Source: Pseudomonadota bacterium
GTDB taxonomy: Bacteria; Pseudomonadota; Alphaproteobacteria; Acetobacterales; Acetobacteraceae
Length of the DNA stretch: 64,000 nucleotides
Direction of reading: 5' to 3'
Assembly: GCA_021845595.1 (NCBI GenBank)
Contig: JAJZVV010000002.1
Location: 1-64,000, forward strand
This document shows, piece after piece, positions 47,445-57,208 of the stretch (positions are counted from its first letter, which is position 1; each line of letters begins with the position of its first letter). The notes under the pieces are model-generated. The model ran no database searches. It was not told the origin of the DNA and saw only the letters and a program-made list of their open reading frames with translations. The translations under genes and the position numbers were made by a program.

Positions 47445-48010
47445 GCGCGCTCCTGGACCGGCGCCGTGCCGTCGCCACCCTTCTGCATGAGCCGGGCGAT
47501 CTGCTGGTCGTCTCCGGCCTCGGTTCGGCCACCTACGACGCCGGCGCGGCCGGTGACCGGGCGGAGAACTTCTATCTCTGGGGGGCGATGGGCGGGGCGG
47601 CGATGATCGGGCTCGGCCTGGCGCTGGCGCAGCCCTCGCGGCACGTGCTCGTGCTCACCGGCGATGGCGAGGCCCTCATGGGCCTCGGCGCGCTCGCCAC
47701 CGCTGCCGCCCAGCGCCTGGACAATCTCGCCATCGCGGTGCTCGACAATGGCCGCTTCGGCGAGACCGGCGGGCAACGGAGCCACACCGCCCTCGGCGCC
47801 GATCTGGCCGCCATCGCCCGCGGCTGCGGCTGGGAGCGGACCGCCATCGTCGACGACGCGGCGGGTCTCGCCGCGCTGGTGCCAAGGCTGCGGCGCGAGC
47901 CGGTCTTCGCCGTCATCCGCATCGCGCCCGCCGAGCCGCCACGCTTCCTGCCGCCGCGCGACGGCGCCCATCTGTGCCACCGCTTCCGTGCCGCGCTCGG
48001 AGCCGGCTGA
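47441..48010 (+). CDS. TPP-dependent decarboxylase, beta-like subunit (ComE type)
   Basis: This 189-residue partner carries the diphosphate-binding half: LVVSGLGSATYD, FYLWGAMGGAAMIGLGLALA and the Mg/TPP motif from LTGDGEALMG to LDNGRFGETGGQ, with the GDG and final N at the normal spacing. The start is the GTG at 47441, overlapping the alpha stop. Together the pair should form one active site and decarboxylate a 2-oxo acid such as sulfopyruvate, phosphonopyruvate or a simpler analogue. A CoA-transferase gene faces it. It is the last gene before the RND efflux operon, 188 bases downstream. Confidence 0.85.
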   Translation: MSALLDRRRAVATLLHEPGDLLVVSGLGSATYDAGAAGDRAENFYLWGAMGGAAMIGLGLALAQPSRHVLVLTGDGEALMGLGALATAAAQRLDNLAIAVLDNGRFGETGGQRSHTALGADLAAIARGCGWERTAIVDDAAGLAALVPRLRREPVFAVIRIAPAEPPRFLPPRDGAHLCHRFRAALGAG

Positions 48011-48035
48011 GACTTCAAACCGATAAGAAATGCGT

Positions 48036-48126
48036 CGCGATCGGGTGACGGATCGCGTCCATCGCGGAATTGATGCGCTTTCGCCGGGTCGTCGGCTTGG
48101 CCCGGCCAGTGCGGTTCGTTTATGCT
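48036..48126 (+). promoter_or_regulatory. Hairpin and putative promoter upstream of the RND operon
   Basis: CGCGATC (48036-48042) and GATCGCG (48051-48057) form a 7-bp inverted repeat with an 8-base loop, without a T-run; it could be a weak end for the decarboxylase transcript or an operator. Further on, TTGGCC (48097-48102) and TATGCT (48121-48126), 18 bases apart, form a plausible sigma70 promoter 73 bases before the adaptor gene. Confidence 0.4.
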
Positions 48127-48198
48127 GCGTCTCTTGATCCGGGGCGGTGACGGACGATTTGCAGGACGGTCCGGGGTCGCGGAGAGGATGTAAGGGGC

Positions 48199-49362
48199 AT
48201 GCGTTTGGGCGTTCGATGGCTGGCGGCAGCCGCCGCGCTGGCGGGGCTGTGCGCCGTTGCGGGCTTGGCGTCGGGCGTATTTCTCGCGCCGCGCCTGCAC
48301 GCCCAGGCGCCTGCCGCAGCGCCGCTGCCGATTCCTGTGGGCGTCGCCAAGGTAGCCCAGCGCGACGTTCCCGTCCATCTGGTGGGCATCGGCAACGTCC
48401 AGGCGCTGTACTCGGTGCTGGTGCGTGCCCGCGTCGACGGCTATCTCGACCGGATCTTGTTCGCCGAGGGCCAGGAGGTTCACAAGGGCGATCTGCTCGC
48501 GATCATCGACCCGCGCCCCTATCAGGCGGCGCTCGATCAGGCGATCGCGCAGAAGGCCAAGGACGATGCCGGGCTCGTCACCGCCAGGCTCGATCTCGTC
48601 CGCTACCAGCATCTCGCGCGCACCGATTTCGCCCCGCGCCAGCAGGTCGATGACCAGCAGGGCGCGGTCGATCAGCTCACCGCCGCGATCAAGGGAGACC
48701 AGGCGAACATCGAAGCTGCGGCGCTCAATCTCTCCTACACGCGGCTGGTCTCGCCGATCGACGGCAAGATCGGCCTGCGCATGGTCGATCCCGGCAACCT
48801 GATCCATGCGACGGACTCGGCCGGCATCGTCACGATCGCGCAGATCCATCCGATCACGGCGGTCTTCACCCTGCCGGAGGAGGCGCTGCCACAGGTGACG
48901 GCGGCGATGCGGGAGGGCGTGGTGCCGGTGCTGGCCTATCTCTCGGACCATCGCACCCGGCTGGCCGAGGGGCGGCTGTTGACACCCAACAACAGCGTCG
49001 ATGCCACCACCGGCACGATCCAGCTCAAGGCGATCTTCGACAATGCCGACAACGCGCTCTGGCCCGGCGCGTTCGTCGAGGCACGAGTCGAAGTGCGGCG
49101 GCTGGCCGGCGCGCTCACGGTTCCGGAGGCCGCGGTGCAACGCGGCCAGTCCGGCCTGTTCGTGTTCGTCGTCCAGCCGGACGAGCGGGTGGCGTTGCGG
49201 CCGGTGAAGGAAGCGCTGGAACAGGACGGCACCGCCGTGATCACCGAGGGGCTGCACGCCGGTGAAACCGTGGTCACCAGCGGCCAGTCCCGGCTGCAGA
49301 ACGGCACCCGCGTCGCGACCCACGCGGATGCGGTGGCCGACCATACCGGCTCGGGCGGCTGA
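48199..49362 (+). CDS. RND efflux periplasmic adaptor subunit (MdtA-like)
   Basis: This 387-residue membrane fusion protein connects the RND pump with an outer-membrane channel. An N-terminal hydrophobic segment (about 7-33) anchors or exports it. The barrel-sandwich lipoyl motif is visible in VRARVDGYLDRILFAEGQEV and GDLLAIIDPRPYQAALDQA, then a helical hairpin (about 120-165), then LVSPIDGKIGLRMVDPGNLI and a C-terminal beta barrel. ATG 48199 follows TAAGGGG. The pump gene starts 9 bases after the stop. No outer-membrane channel or regulator gene accompanies the pair. Confidence 0.93.
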   Translation: MRLGVRWLAAAAALAGLCAVAGLASGVFLAPRLHAQAPAAAPLPIPVGVAKVAQRDVPVHLVGIGNVQALYSVLVRARVDGYLDRILFAEGQEVHKGDLLAIIDPRPYQAALDQAIAQKAKDDAGLVTARLDLVRYQHLARTDFAPRQQVDDQQGAVDQLTAAIKGDQANIEAAALNLSYTRLVSPIDGKIGLRMVDPGNLIHATDSAGIVTIAQIHPITAVFTLPEEALPQVTAAMREGVVPVLAYLSDHRTRLAEGRLLTPNNSVDATTGTIQLKAIFDNADNALWPGAFVEARVEVRRLAGALTVPEAAVQRGQSGLFVFVVQPDERVALRPVKEALEQDGTAVITEGLHAGETVVTSGQSRLQNGTRVATHADAVADHTGSGG

Positions 49363-49371
49363 GACCCCGCC

Positions 49372-52300
49372 GTGAGCATCTCCACTCCCTTCATCAAGCG
49401 CCCGATCGGGACCTCGCTGCTTATGGCGGCGATCCTGCTCGTCGGCATCGCCGCCTATCCGTTCCTGCCCGTTTCGCCGCTGCCCGAGGTCGAGTTCCCG
49501 ACCATCGTCGTCAGTGCGCAGTTTCCCGGTGCCAGTCCCGCCACCATGGCCTCCTCGGTCTCGACCCCGCTCGAGGAGCAGTTCACCCAGGTTCCCGGCG
49601 TCTCGCAGCTGACCTCGATCAGCGTGCTCGGCCAGAGCCTGATCACCATCCAGTTCGATCTCAATCGCAACATCGATGCTGCGGCCAGCGACGTGCTGGC
49701 GGCGATCAACGCCGCGGGCGGACAGCTGCCGAAAAACCTGCCCTCGCCGCCGACCTACCAGAAGGTCAATCCGTCGGACACACCGATCCTGCTGCTCGCG
49801 GTGCAGTCCGAGACGCTGCCGCTGACGGTGGTGGATGACTACACCGAGAACGTCATCACCCAGCAGATCTCGCAGATCACCGGCGTCGGGCAGGTTTTCA
49901 TCGCCGGCAAGCAGAAGCCGGCGGTCCGCATCGAGGCCGACCCCGACAAGCTCATCGCCCGCGGCCTGACGCTCGAAGACATGCGCCAGGCGATGATGCA
50001 GGCGACCACCAATGCGCCCAAGGGCAGCATCGACGGGCCGCGCCGCGCCTTCGGCGTCTACGACAACGACCAGCTTATGAACGCTGCGGACTGGAACAAG
50101 GTGATCGTTGCCGCGCATGACGGTGCGGTGGTCCGCGTGCGCGATATCGGGCGCGCCATCGATGGCGCCGAGAACCGGGAGCTGGCCGCATGGCTGACCG
50201 GCCATCGCGGCATCCTGGTCGCCGTGTTCAAGCAGCCGGGCGCCAACGTCATCGACACGGTGGAGCAGATCCTGGCCCGCCTGCCGAGGCTGCAGGCCTC
50301 GGTGCCGCCGGCGATCCAGCTCACCACCCTGGTCGACCGCACGCAGACGATCCGCGCCTCGATCGAGGATGTCGAATTCTCGATGGCCCTGGCGGTGGCG
50401 CTCGTGGTGCTGGTGATCTTCCTGTTCCTGCGCACGCTGTGGGGAACGGTGATCCCCTCGGTCGCGGTGCCGCTGGCCCTCGTCGGCACCTTCGCGGTGA
50501 TGTATCCGCTGGGCTACAGCCTCGACAATTTTTCGCTCATGGGTCTCACGATCGCGGTCGGCTTCGTGGTCGACGACGCCATCGTCATGCTCGAGAACAT
50601 CTACCGCTATATCGAGGAGGGCATGAAGCCGATGGACGCGGCCCTGAAGGGCGCCGGCGAGATCGGCTTCACCATCGTATCGATCAGCCTGTCACTGATC
50701 GCGGTGTTCATTCCTCTGCTGCTGATGGGCGGCTATGTCGGGCGGCTGTTCCGCGAGTTCGCGATGACCGTCTCGATCGCGGTGATGGTCTCGGCGGTGG
50801 TGTCACTGACGCTGACCCCGATGATGAGCTCGCGCTTCCTGCGCCACGAAACCGGCCAGCACGGGTTCTTCTACAATGTCATGGAGGCCGGGTTCGACGC
50901 CGTCGTGCGCTTCTATGCCCGCACGCTGGACGTGGCACTCCGCCATCGCTTCATCACGCTGCTGGTGTTCCTGGCCACGATGGCGCTCAGCGTTCACCTC
51001 TACATCGCGATTCCGAAGGGCTTCTTTCCGGAGCAGGATATCGGTCTCATCATCGGCGTCTCGGACGGCGCGCAGGACGTTTCGTTCGCTGAGATGTACC
51101 GTCGTCAGGAGGCGCTGAACGACGTCATCAGCGCCGACCCCAACGTCATGTCGTATTCGTCCTACATCGGCCCCGGCTTCGGCGGCCAGACGGCGAACAA
51201 CGGGCGCGTCTACATCAACCTCAAGCCCTGGGGTGAGCGCAAGCTGACGGCGCAGCAGGTGATCGAGGAGCTGCGGCCGAAGCTCGCCGCCGTCGAGGGT
51301 GTGCGGCTCTATCTGCAGGCGGGGCAGATCATCCGTGTCGGCGGGCGGCTGTCGCGAACCATGTACGAATACACGCTGCAGGACGCCGATCTCGACGAAC
51401 TGAGCGAGTGGTCACCAAAACTGCTGGCGAAGATGCGCGCCCTGCCGATGCTTCGCGATGTCGCCACCGACCAGCAGATGGGTGGCACGGCCGCGACCAT
51501 CCATATCGATCGCGACAAGGCGGCAAGCCTCGGCATCCAGCCGCAACTGATCGACGACACGCTCTACGACGCATTCGGCCAGCGCGAGGTGGCGCAGTTC
51601 TTCACCCAGGTCAATTCCTACTGGGCGATCCTCGAAGTGCCGCCGGACATGGCCGGCAAGGTGGCGACGCTCGATCTGCTCTATGTCCGCACGCCTGCGG
51701 GCAAGCTGGTGCCGCTCTCCACCTTCGCACGTTGGGATACGACCCAGCCGGTGGCGCTCTCCGTCAGCCATCAGAGCATGTTCCCGGCGGTGACGATCTC
51801 CTTCAACCTGGCTCCCGGCGCGGCGCTCGGCGATGCCGTGAAGTCTATCCAGCAGGCCGAACTCGAACTGGGCCTGCCACCGACGGTGCAGGGCTCGTTC
51901 CAGGGTACCGCGCAGACCTTCCAGTCCTCGCTGCGCAGCCAGCCGTACCTGATCGCCGCCGCGCTGATCGCCGTCTACATCATTCTCGGCGTGCTCTATG
52001 AGAGCTACATCCTGCCGCTCACCATCCTGTCGACGCTTCCATCCGCCGGCGTCGGCGCGTTGCTGCTGCTCATGCTGCTGGGCTATCCGCTGACGGTGAT
52101 GGCGCTGATCGGCATCATCCTGCTCATCGGCATCGTCAAGAAGAACGGCATCATGATGGTGGATTTCGCCATCAATGCGGAGCGGCATGAGGGCCAGGAA
52201 CCGCTCGCGGCGATCCGCCAGGCCTGTCTCCTGCGCTTCCGCCCGATCCTGATGACGACGCTGGCCGCGATGCTTGGCGGGCTGCCGCTGATGCTCGCCA

Positions 52301-52494
52301 CCGGCGCCGGTTCCGAACTCCGCCGGCCGCTCGGCGTCACCATGGTCGGCGGACTCGCGCTCAGCCAGCTTCTGACGCTCTACACCACACCGGTGGTGTA
52401 TCTCTATCTGGACCGCCTGCAGCATTGGCTTGCACCAAAGCAGAAGAGGCAGGTGCCGCGGCTGGCGAGCAAGCTAGGCGCTGCCGGGGATTGA
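49372..52494 (+). CDS. RND efflux transporter permease (MdtB/MdtC-like)
   Basis: This is a 1040-residue inner-membrane proton antiporter of the hydrophobe/amphiphile efflux type. The pattern [19 protein letters not shown] then [15 protein letters not shown] is that of MdtB/MdtC. Twelve membrane helices and two large periplasmic loops fit the length. Helix 4 has the proton-relay pair Asp-Asp in [20 protein letters not shown], and [14 protein letters not shown] precedes helix 7. The start codon is a GTG at 49372. A single permease gene, rather than the mdtBC pair, suggests a homotrimer. The 3' end overlaps gshB by 21 bases, tail to tail. Confidence 0.94.
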   Translation: MSISTPFIKRPIGTSLLMAAILLVGIAAYPFLPVSPLPEVEFPTIVVSAQFPGASPATMASSVSTPLEEQFTQVPGVSQLTSISVLGQSLITIQFDLNRNIDAAASDVLAAINAAGGQLPKNLPSPPTYQKVNPSDTPILLLAVQSETLPLTVVDDYTENVITQQISQITGVGQVFIAGKQKPAVRIEADPDKLIARGLTLEDMRQAMMQATTNAPKGSIDGPRRAFGVYDNDQLMNAADWNKVIVAAHDGAVVRVRDIGRAIDGAENRELAAWLTGHRGILVAVFKQPGANVIDTVEQILARLPRLQASVPPAIQLTTLVDRTQTIRASIEDVEFSMALAVALVVLVIFLFLRTLWGTVIPSVAVPLALVGTFAVMYPLGYSLDNFSLMGLTIAVGFVVDDAIVMLENIYRYIEEGMKPMDAALKGAGEIGFTIVSISLSLIAVFIPLLLMGGYVGRLFREFAMTVSIAVMVSAVVSLTLTPMMSSRFLRHETGQHGFFYNVMEAGFDAVVRFYARTLDVALRHRFITLLVFLATMALSVHLYIAIPKGFFPEQDIGLIIGVSDGAQDVSFAEMYRRQEALNDVISADPNVMSYSSYIGPGFGGQTANNGRVYINLKPWGERKLTAQQVIEELRPKLAAVEGVRLYLQAGQIIRVGGRLSRTMYEYTLQDADLDELSEWSPKLLAKMRALPMLRDVATDQQMGGTAATIHIDRDKAASLGIQPQLIDDTLYDAFGQREVAQFFTQVNSYWAILEVPPDMAGKVATLDLLYVRTPAGKLVPLSTFARWDTTQPVALSVSHQSMFPAVTISFNLAPGAALGDAVKSIQQAELELGLPPTVQGSFQGTAQTFQSSLRSQPYLIAAALIAVYIILGVLYESYILPLTILSTLPSAGVGALLLLMLLGYPLTVMALIGIILLIGIVKKNGIMMVDFAINAERHEGQEPLAAIRQACLLRFRPILMTTLAAMLGGLPLMLATGAGSELRRPLGVTMVGGLALSQLLTLYTTPVVYLYLDRLQHWLAPKQKRQVPRLASKLGAAGD

Positions 52495-53436
52495 GGCGCG
52501 CTTCGCCTCGATCGCGTCCCAGATCGAGCCGGCCGGGTTGCTGCCATCGAAGCGCGCGATCTCCTGGATGCCGGTCGGCGAGGTGACGTTGATCTCGGTG
52601 AGATAGTCCCCGATCACGTCGATGCCGACGAAAATCAGCCCCTGCTCGCGCAGCGTCGATCCGATGCGCGCGCAGATCTCGCGCTCGCGCGGGCTCAGCG
52701 CCGACTTCTCCGGCCGGCCGCCGACATGCATGTTCGACCGCGCCTCGCCTGCAGCCGGCACGCGGTTCACCGCGCCCACCGGCTCGCCATCCACCAGCAC
52801 GATGCGCTTGTCGCCACGCCGCACCGCCGGCTCGTAGCGCTGGAACATCAAAGGCTCGCGCGAACGCGCGAAATGCATTTCCAGGAGTGACGCCAGGTTC
52901 TCGTCGTCCTCCCGGATGCGGAACACGCCGGCGCCGCCGTTGCCGTAGAGCGGCTTGACGATGATGTCGCGGAACTCGTCGCGGAAGGCGCGGATCGCTT
53001 CGAGGTCCCAGGTGATCAGCGTCGGCGGCATGAGTTCGGGAAATCGGGTGACCAGGATCTTCTCCGGCGCGTTGCGCACCGAAGCCGGGTCGTTGACCAC
53101 CAGCGTGCGCGGGTGGATATGTTCGAGCAGATGGGTCGCGGTGATATAGGCCATGTCGAACGGGGGATCCTGGCGCATCAGCACCACGTCCATCATAGCC
53201 AGATCGGCCCGCTCCTCGACCCCGAAGCTGAAATGCTGCCCACGCTCGCGCCGCACCGTGACCGGACGCACCCGCGCGAACAGGCGCCCATCGCGCAGCG
53301 CCATGTGACGCACCTCGTAGTGCCACAGCGCATGGCCGCGTGCCTGAGCCTCCAGCATCAGCGCGAAACTCGAATCCGCGTCGATGTTGATCGACTCCAT
53401 CGGGTCCATCTGCACCGCGACCTTGAGTTTGCGCAT
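52474..53436 (-). CDS. gshB: Glutathione synthetase
   Basis: This 320-residue cytosolic ATP-grasp ligase joins gamma-glutamylcysteine and glycine. It opens with [21 protein letters not shown], the typical start; [53 protein letters not shown] and the ATP-grasp core [10 protein letters not shown] follow, then [23 protein letters not shown] at the metal site (broken here as [12 protein letters not shown] and [11 protein letters not shown]). A GAGGAG ribosome site precedes the ATG. It follows the SirB1-like gene by 45 bases on the same strand. gshA is not in the window. Confidence 0.95.
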   Translation of the reverse strand: MRKLKVAVQMDPMESINIDADSSFALMLEAQARGHALWHYEVRHMALRDGRLFARVRPVTVRRERGQHFSFGVEERADLAMMDVVLMRQDPPFDMAYITATHLLEHIHPRTLVVNDPASVRNAPEKILVTRFPELMPPTLITWDLEAIRAFRDEFRDIIVKPLYGNGGAGVFRIREDDENLASLLEMHFARSREPLMFQRYEPAVRRGDKRIVLVDGEPVGAVNRVPAAGEARSNMHVGGRPEKSALSPREREICARIGSTLREQGLIFVGIDVIGDYLTEINVTSPTGIQEIARFDGSNPAGSIWDAIEAKRASIPGSA

Positions 53437-53481
53437 GCCGTCTCCTCGTGTCCTGTCCAGCTCGGTATCGCCGCGGGGGCG

Positions 53482-54189
53482 TTAGTGCAGGCGCGCGCGC
53501 AGCGCGCTCATCGCTGCCCGCGCCTGCGCCGCCTCCGGCGCGATGCGCAGCATGTCGCCGGCACAGGCCAGCGCGCCGGCGAGGTCATCCTGCCGCAGCC
53601 GGCGCAGCAGGATGTTGTTCTGCAGTCGCAGCAGCACCGCCCGCGTCGTCATCGGCGCCAGCACCCCGGCCCCGAGGCGGATGCCACCCTCCGGCTCGGC
53701 CTTGCGCCGCAACTCCCGCGCGTCGACGGCGGCGCCGCCATTGAATGGATCGAGGACCGCCAGCCCCTTGGCCCCGTCCAGCCCGACCATGAAATGGCCG
53801 GGGAAATCGATGCCGAAACTCGTCCATCCAGCGGCGCGCGCGGCGTGCAGCCACAGAATGCCGAGGGTCACCGGCAGCCCGCGGCGGCGTTCGATCACCC
53901 GCAACAGGTTGGCGTTGGCGAGATCCTCATAGGTCTCGCTGTCGCCGCGATAGCCGTGTTCGCCGGCCAGCAGCCCGGCGAGCCCCTTCACCGCGGCGGC
54001 GGCCGTTTCCACCCCGGCGATGAGCGCGGCCGCTTCGCGCGCGATTTCGGACAGATGCGCGCGTGCCGTCTCGATATCCACCTCCGGCGCGTCGACACGG
54101 CCCAGCTGCAGCGCCGCGTCGGCGATGTCGATCTCATCGTCCTCAAGCTGGCCGATGGCGCTGAGCGCCGCGCGCGGGTCGGTCTCCAT
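53482..54189 (-). CDS. SirB1-like transglutaminase/TPR family protein
   Basis: This 235-residue cytoplasmic protein has an N-terminal helical part (to about 75) followed by a SirB1-type transglutaminase-like core: NANLLRVIERRRGLPVTLGI, HAARAAGWTSFGIDFPGHFM and LDPFNGG. The C-terminal 60 residues (LLRLQNNILLRRLRQDDLAG...) look like one or two TPR helices. The usual catalytic cysteine of transglutaminases is not evident, so activity is doubtful. Members often sit near prmC/prfA; here it precedes gshB. The ATG at 54189 gives METDPRAALSAIG. Confidence 0.8.
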   Translation of the reverse strand: METDPRAALSAIGQLEDDEIDIADAALQLGRVDAPEVDIETARAHLSEIAREAAALIAGVETAAAAVKGLAGLLAGEHGYRGDSETYEDLANANLLRVIERRRGLPVTLGILWLHAARAAGWTSFGIDFPGHFMVGLDGAKGLAVLDPFNGGAAVDARELRRKAEPEGGIRLGAGVLAPMTTRAVLLRLQNNILLRRLRQDDLAGALACAGDMLRIAPEAAQARAAMSALRARLH

Positions 54190-54248
54190 GGGCGGAGTGT
54201 GGCCTGTCCTGGGGCGCGTCGGCAAGCGTGTCGGGGTGCGGCGCGCAT

Positions 54249-55442
54249 CTATCGGCCGCGCCGTACGGCCTCGCTGCTCACCGGTGCGGCTTCATTGCCC
54301 CATGCACTGCGTATATAGGTCAACACTGCTGCTACGCTTGCGTCGTCCAGCCGCCAGCCGAGCGCAGGCATCGCCGGTCCGGTGGGGGCCGCGCCGGTGG
54401 CGGCGGCTCGGCCGCCATGCAGCACCACGGTGATCAGCGTGTCCGGCCGGGCCGACTGAACGGCGGAGCTGCCCGCCAAGCGGGGAAACAGTCCGGGCAC
54501 ACCCTCGCCGTTGGCGCGGTGGCAGGCGGCGCAGGCATCGGCATAGATCGCCGCCCCGATCCTGCCGTTCGGTACTGGCGATGGCGCCGCGGCCGGCTGC
54601 GACAGCGGCGCGTCCTGCTTTAAATAGAGCGCGATGGCGCGGAGGTCCGCCATCGTCAGCCGTGCCGTCGAATTCTCCACCACCTCGGCCATCGGTCCCG
54701 CCGCCAGCGCACGCCCATTGCTCCCGGTAGCGAGATAGCGTTCGATGTCGTCGAGGCTCCAGCCGCCGAGGCCGGCGCGCGGATCGCCGCCGAGGTCCGG
54801 GGCGAACCAGCCGCGCACGCGTCCACCGCCCAGTACCCCCGGTTCGGGGTCGGCGCCGAGCGCGCCCTTCGCGCCATGGCAGGCGCCGCAATGGCCGAGG
54901 CCCTCGACGAGATAGGCGCCGCGGTTCCACGCCATCGAGCGGCCGGGGTCGGCGACGAAGGGGGCAGGGCGGAAATAGAGCGCGTCCCAGAAGACCATCA
55001 GCGGGCGCAGGTTGAAGGGAAAGCCGAACCCCGCCCCGCGCGCCGGGTTGGCGACCGGGGTCAGCGTTGCCAGAAAGGCGCGGATGGCCAGCAGATCCTC
55101 GTCGCGCACGGCGCTGAAATAGACATACGGGCAGGCGGGGTAGAGACGCGCGCCGTCGGGGCGGAGGCCGCGCCTCAGGGCACGGAGAAAATCGGCGTCG
55201 GACCAGGCCCCGAGCCCGCTGGCGCGGTCGGGCGTCAGGTTGGGCGCGATGATCGGTCCGAACGGCGTCTCGATCGCCCGTCCGCCGGCGAACGGGGTGC
55301 CGCCCGGAGCGGTGTGGCAGGCGACGCAATCGCCGACGGTAGCCAGATAGCGCCCACGCTCAGCCGGGGTCTCGGCCCTGGTCTCATCGGAGGCGGCCGC
55401 GACGAGCGCGGCGAGCAGCCCGAGCATGGCGAGCACCCTCAT
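54249..55442 (-). CDS. Triheme cytochrome c subunit of a membrane dehydrogenase
   Basis: This 397-residue periplasmic electron carrier has a signal peptide (MRVLAMLGLLAALVAAA, about 1-23) and three heme c sites: CVACH (39-43), CGACH (185-189) and CAACH (304-308). GGRAIETPFGPIIAPNLTPD is the block found in alcohol, sorbitol and gluconate dehydrogenase cytochromes of acetic acid bacteria. It overlaps the GMC gene by 4 bases (ATGA) and so completes a three-subunit complex passing electrons to ubiquinone. The family's C-terminal membrane helix is not obvious; the last residues are short and charged. Confidence 0.93.
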   Translation of the reverse strand: MRVLAMLGLLAALVAAASDETRAETPAERGRYLATVGDCVACHTAPGGTPFAGGRAIETPFGPIIAPNLTPDRASGLGAWSDADFLRALRRGLRPDGARLYPACPYVYFSAVRDEDLLAIRAFLATLTPVANPARGAGFGFPFNLRPLMVFWDALYFRPAPFVADPGRSMAWNRGAYLVEGLGHCGACHGAKGALGADPEPGVLGGGRVRGWFAPDLGGDPRAGLGGWSLDDIERYLATGSNGRALAAGPMAEVVENSTARLTMADLRAIALYLKQDAPLSQPAAAPSPVPNGRIGAAIYADACAACHRANGEGVPGLFPRLAGSSAVQSARPDTLITVVLHGGRAAATGAAPTGPAMPALGWRLDDASVAAVLTYIRSAWGNEAAPVSSEAVRRGR

Positions 55443-57208
55443 CGCGGCACCAGGGGCCCCGGGGCCGGGAGATAGCGGGTGAGGATCGCATTCGCCGCGT
55501 GAAGCGCGAGCGCGGCGACGGTGCCGGTCGGGTTGTAGCTGGGATTCTGCGGAAACGACGATGCGCCGACGACGAACAGGTTCGCCACGTCCCAGCTCTG
55601 GAGCCATGGATTGACCACGCTCGTGGTCGGATCCGGCCCCATCACCGCGCCGCCGACATTGTGCGTGCTCTGGTACGGCACGACGCTGTACGGCCCATGC
55701 CTCTGGTTCACCACCATCTCCGCCGGGCCCATGGCACGGCCGATCTCGGCCAGCCGGTCGGTGGCGTGCTGGATCATGCGCAGATCATTGGCGTGGAAAT
55801 CGAAGGTCATGCGCAGCAGCCGGCGCCCGTGCCGGTCCTGATAGGTCGGATCGAGATCGAGCCAGGCACCGCGATGACTGAGTGAGCTGCCCGACGCGCC
55901 GAGGCGCACGTTGCGCAGGTAGTCGCGCGCCACCGCATGTTTCCACGCCCCACCCCAACGCGGCGTGCCTGGGCGCGTCGGGCGCGACTGGATCGGTCGT
56001 CCGCCGGATTGCATCGCCGCCAGATGTGCCCCGCCGATGAACCCCAGCCGCGCATGGTCGCGCCCTTCGGCATTCAGATCGTCCACTACCATCCCCAGCG
56101 CACCGGCGCCGATGAAGGGATTGAAGCGGGTCTCGTCGAAGAAGAGCTGCACCGAGGCGGTCGTCTGATAGGCGTAGTTGCGGCCGACGACGCCGCTGCC
56201 GTCACGCGGATCATAGGGCTGCCCGATGCCGGAGAGCAGCAGAAGCCGCACATTCTCGAACGTGTAGGCGGCGAGAATGACCAACTCCGCCCGCTGGTAC
56301 CGCTCGATCCCGTCGGCGTCGACATAGCGCACGCCGCGCGCGTGCCGCCCGTCCGGCGTGCGCGCGATCTCGAGCACCTCGGCTCCGGTGCGCAGCGCGA
56401 CATTGGGACGCCGGCGCAGCGCCGGCATCAGCACGGTTTGCGGGCTGGCCTTGGAATAGTTGCCGCAGCCGAACCGCTCGCAGAACCCGCAATAGCTGCA
56501 CGGCCCGATCACCACGCCGAGCGAATTGGTGTAGGGCTCGGACAGATTGGCCGAAGGCTGCGGGAACGGGTGATAGCCGAGCGCCCGCGCCGCCTCGGCG
56601 AAGCGGGTCGGCGCTAGGGTCATGCGCATCGGCGGCGTCGGGTAGTCGCGCTGGCGCGGGCCCTCGAACGGGTTGCCGCCCTCCTGGCGGTGCCCGCGCA
56701 GGTTCCCCGCCCGGCCGGAGATGCCGGCGAGATATTCGAACCGGTCGTAGAAGGGTTCGAGTTCGGCGTAGCTCACGCCCCAATCCTGGATGGTGGCATC
56801 ACTCGGGATCACGTCGTGGCCGTGGGCGTTGGCGAGGTGGCTGCGGAGCACGAAGTCGCTGGGGCGGAACCGCCAGGTCTGGCCGTTCCAATGCACCCCT
56901 CCGCCGCCGGCCCCCGAGGCCGGAAGGAACGAGCCCCATTGGCGCACCGGCAGCGCGGTCTGGCCGACGCGGTTGCGGAAGGTGATGGTATTCTGCGCCG
57001 TCGGAACGACGAGATCGTGGCGCACCGCATAGCGCAGCTCATCCGGCGCGAAGCCGGGGGGGAAATCGCTCGCCGTGTCGCGATACGGACCCCGTTCGAG
57101 CACGACGACGCCGAGCCCGGCGGCGCTCAGCGCCTCGGCGATCAGCGCTCCGGACCAGCCGAAGCCGATGATGACGACATCGGCCGCGGGCAAGGCGTCA
57201 GCCGGCAT
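55439..57208 (-). CDS. GMC oxidoreductase, FAD-containing large subunit (gluconate 2-dehydrogenase type)
   Basis: This 589-residue flavoprotein oxidises an alcohol or sugar acid in the periplasm. The FAD motif is VVIIGFGWSGALIAEALSAAG; FLPASGAGGGGVHWNGQTWR and PCSYCGFCERFGCG (a possible Fe-S site) follow, with VVGASSFPQNPSYNPTGTVA as the C-terminal FAD block containing the active histidine region (STHNVGGAVMG). It has no signal peptide of its own. The ATG at 57208 lies inside the last codons of the small subunit gene (11-base overlap), whose Tat signal could carry the complex across. The substrate (gluconate, sorbitol, glucose) cannot be fixed from sequence. Confidence 0.93.
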   Translation of the reverse strand: MPADALPAADVVIIGFGWSGALIAEALSAAGLGVVVLERGPYRDTASDFPPGFAPDELRYAVRHDLVVPTAQNTITFRNRVGQTALPVRQWGSFLPASGAGGGGVHWNGQTWRFRPSDFVLRSHLANAHGHDVIPSDATIQDWGVSYAELEPFYDRFEYLAGISGRAGNLRGHRQEGGNPFEGPRQRDYPTPPMRMTLAPTRFAEAARALGYHPFPQPSANLSEPYTNSLGVVIGPCSYCGFCERFGCGNYSKASPQTVLMPALRRRPNVALRTGAEVLEIARTPDGRHARGVRYVDADGIERYQRAELVILAAYTFENVRLLLLSGIGQPYDPRDGSGVVGRNYAYQTTASVQLFFDETRFNPFIGAGALGMVVDDLNAEGRDHARLGFIGGAHLAAMQSGGRPIQSRPTRPGTPRWGGAWKHAVARDYLRNVRLGASGSSLSHRGAWLDLDPTYQDRHGRRLLRMTFDFHANDLRMIQHATDRLAEIGRAMGPAEMVVNQRHGPYSVVPYQSTHNVGGAVMGPDPTTSVVNPWLQSWDVANLFVVGASSFPQNPSYNPTGTVAALALHAANAILTRYLPAPGPLVPR

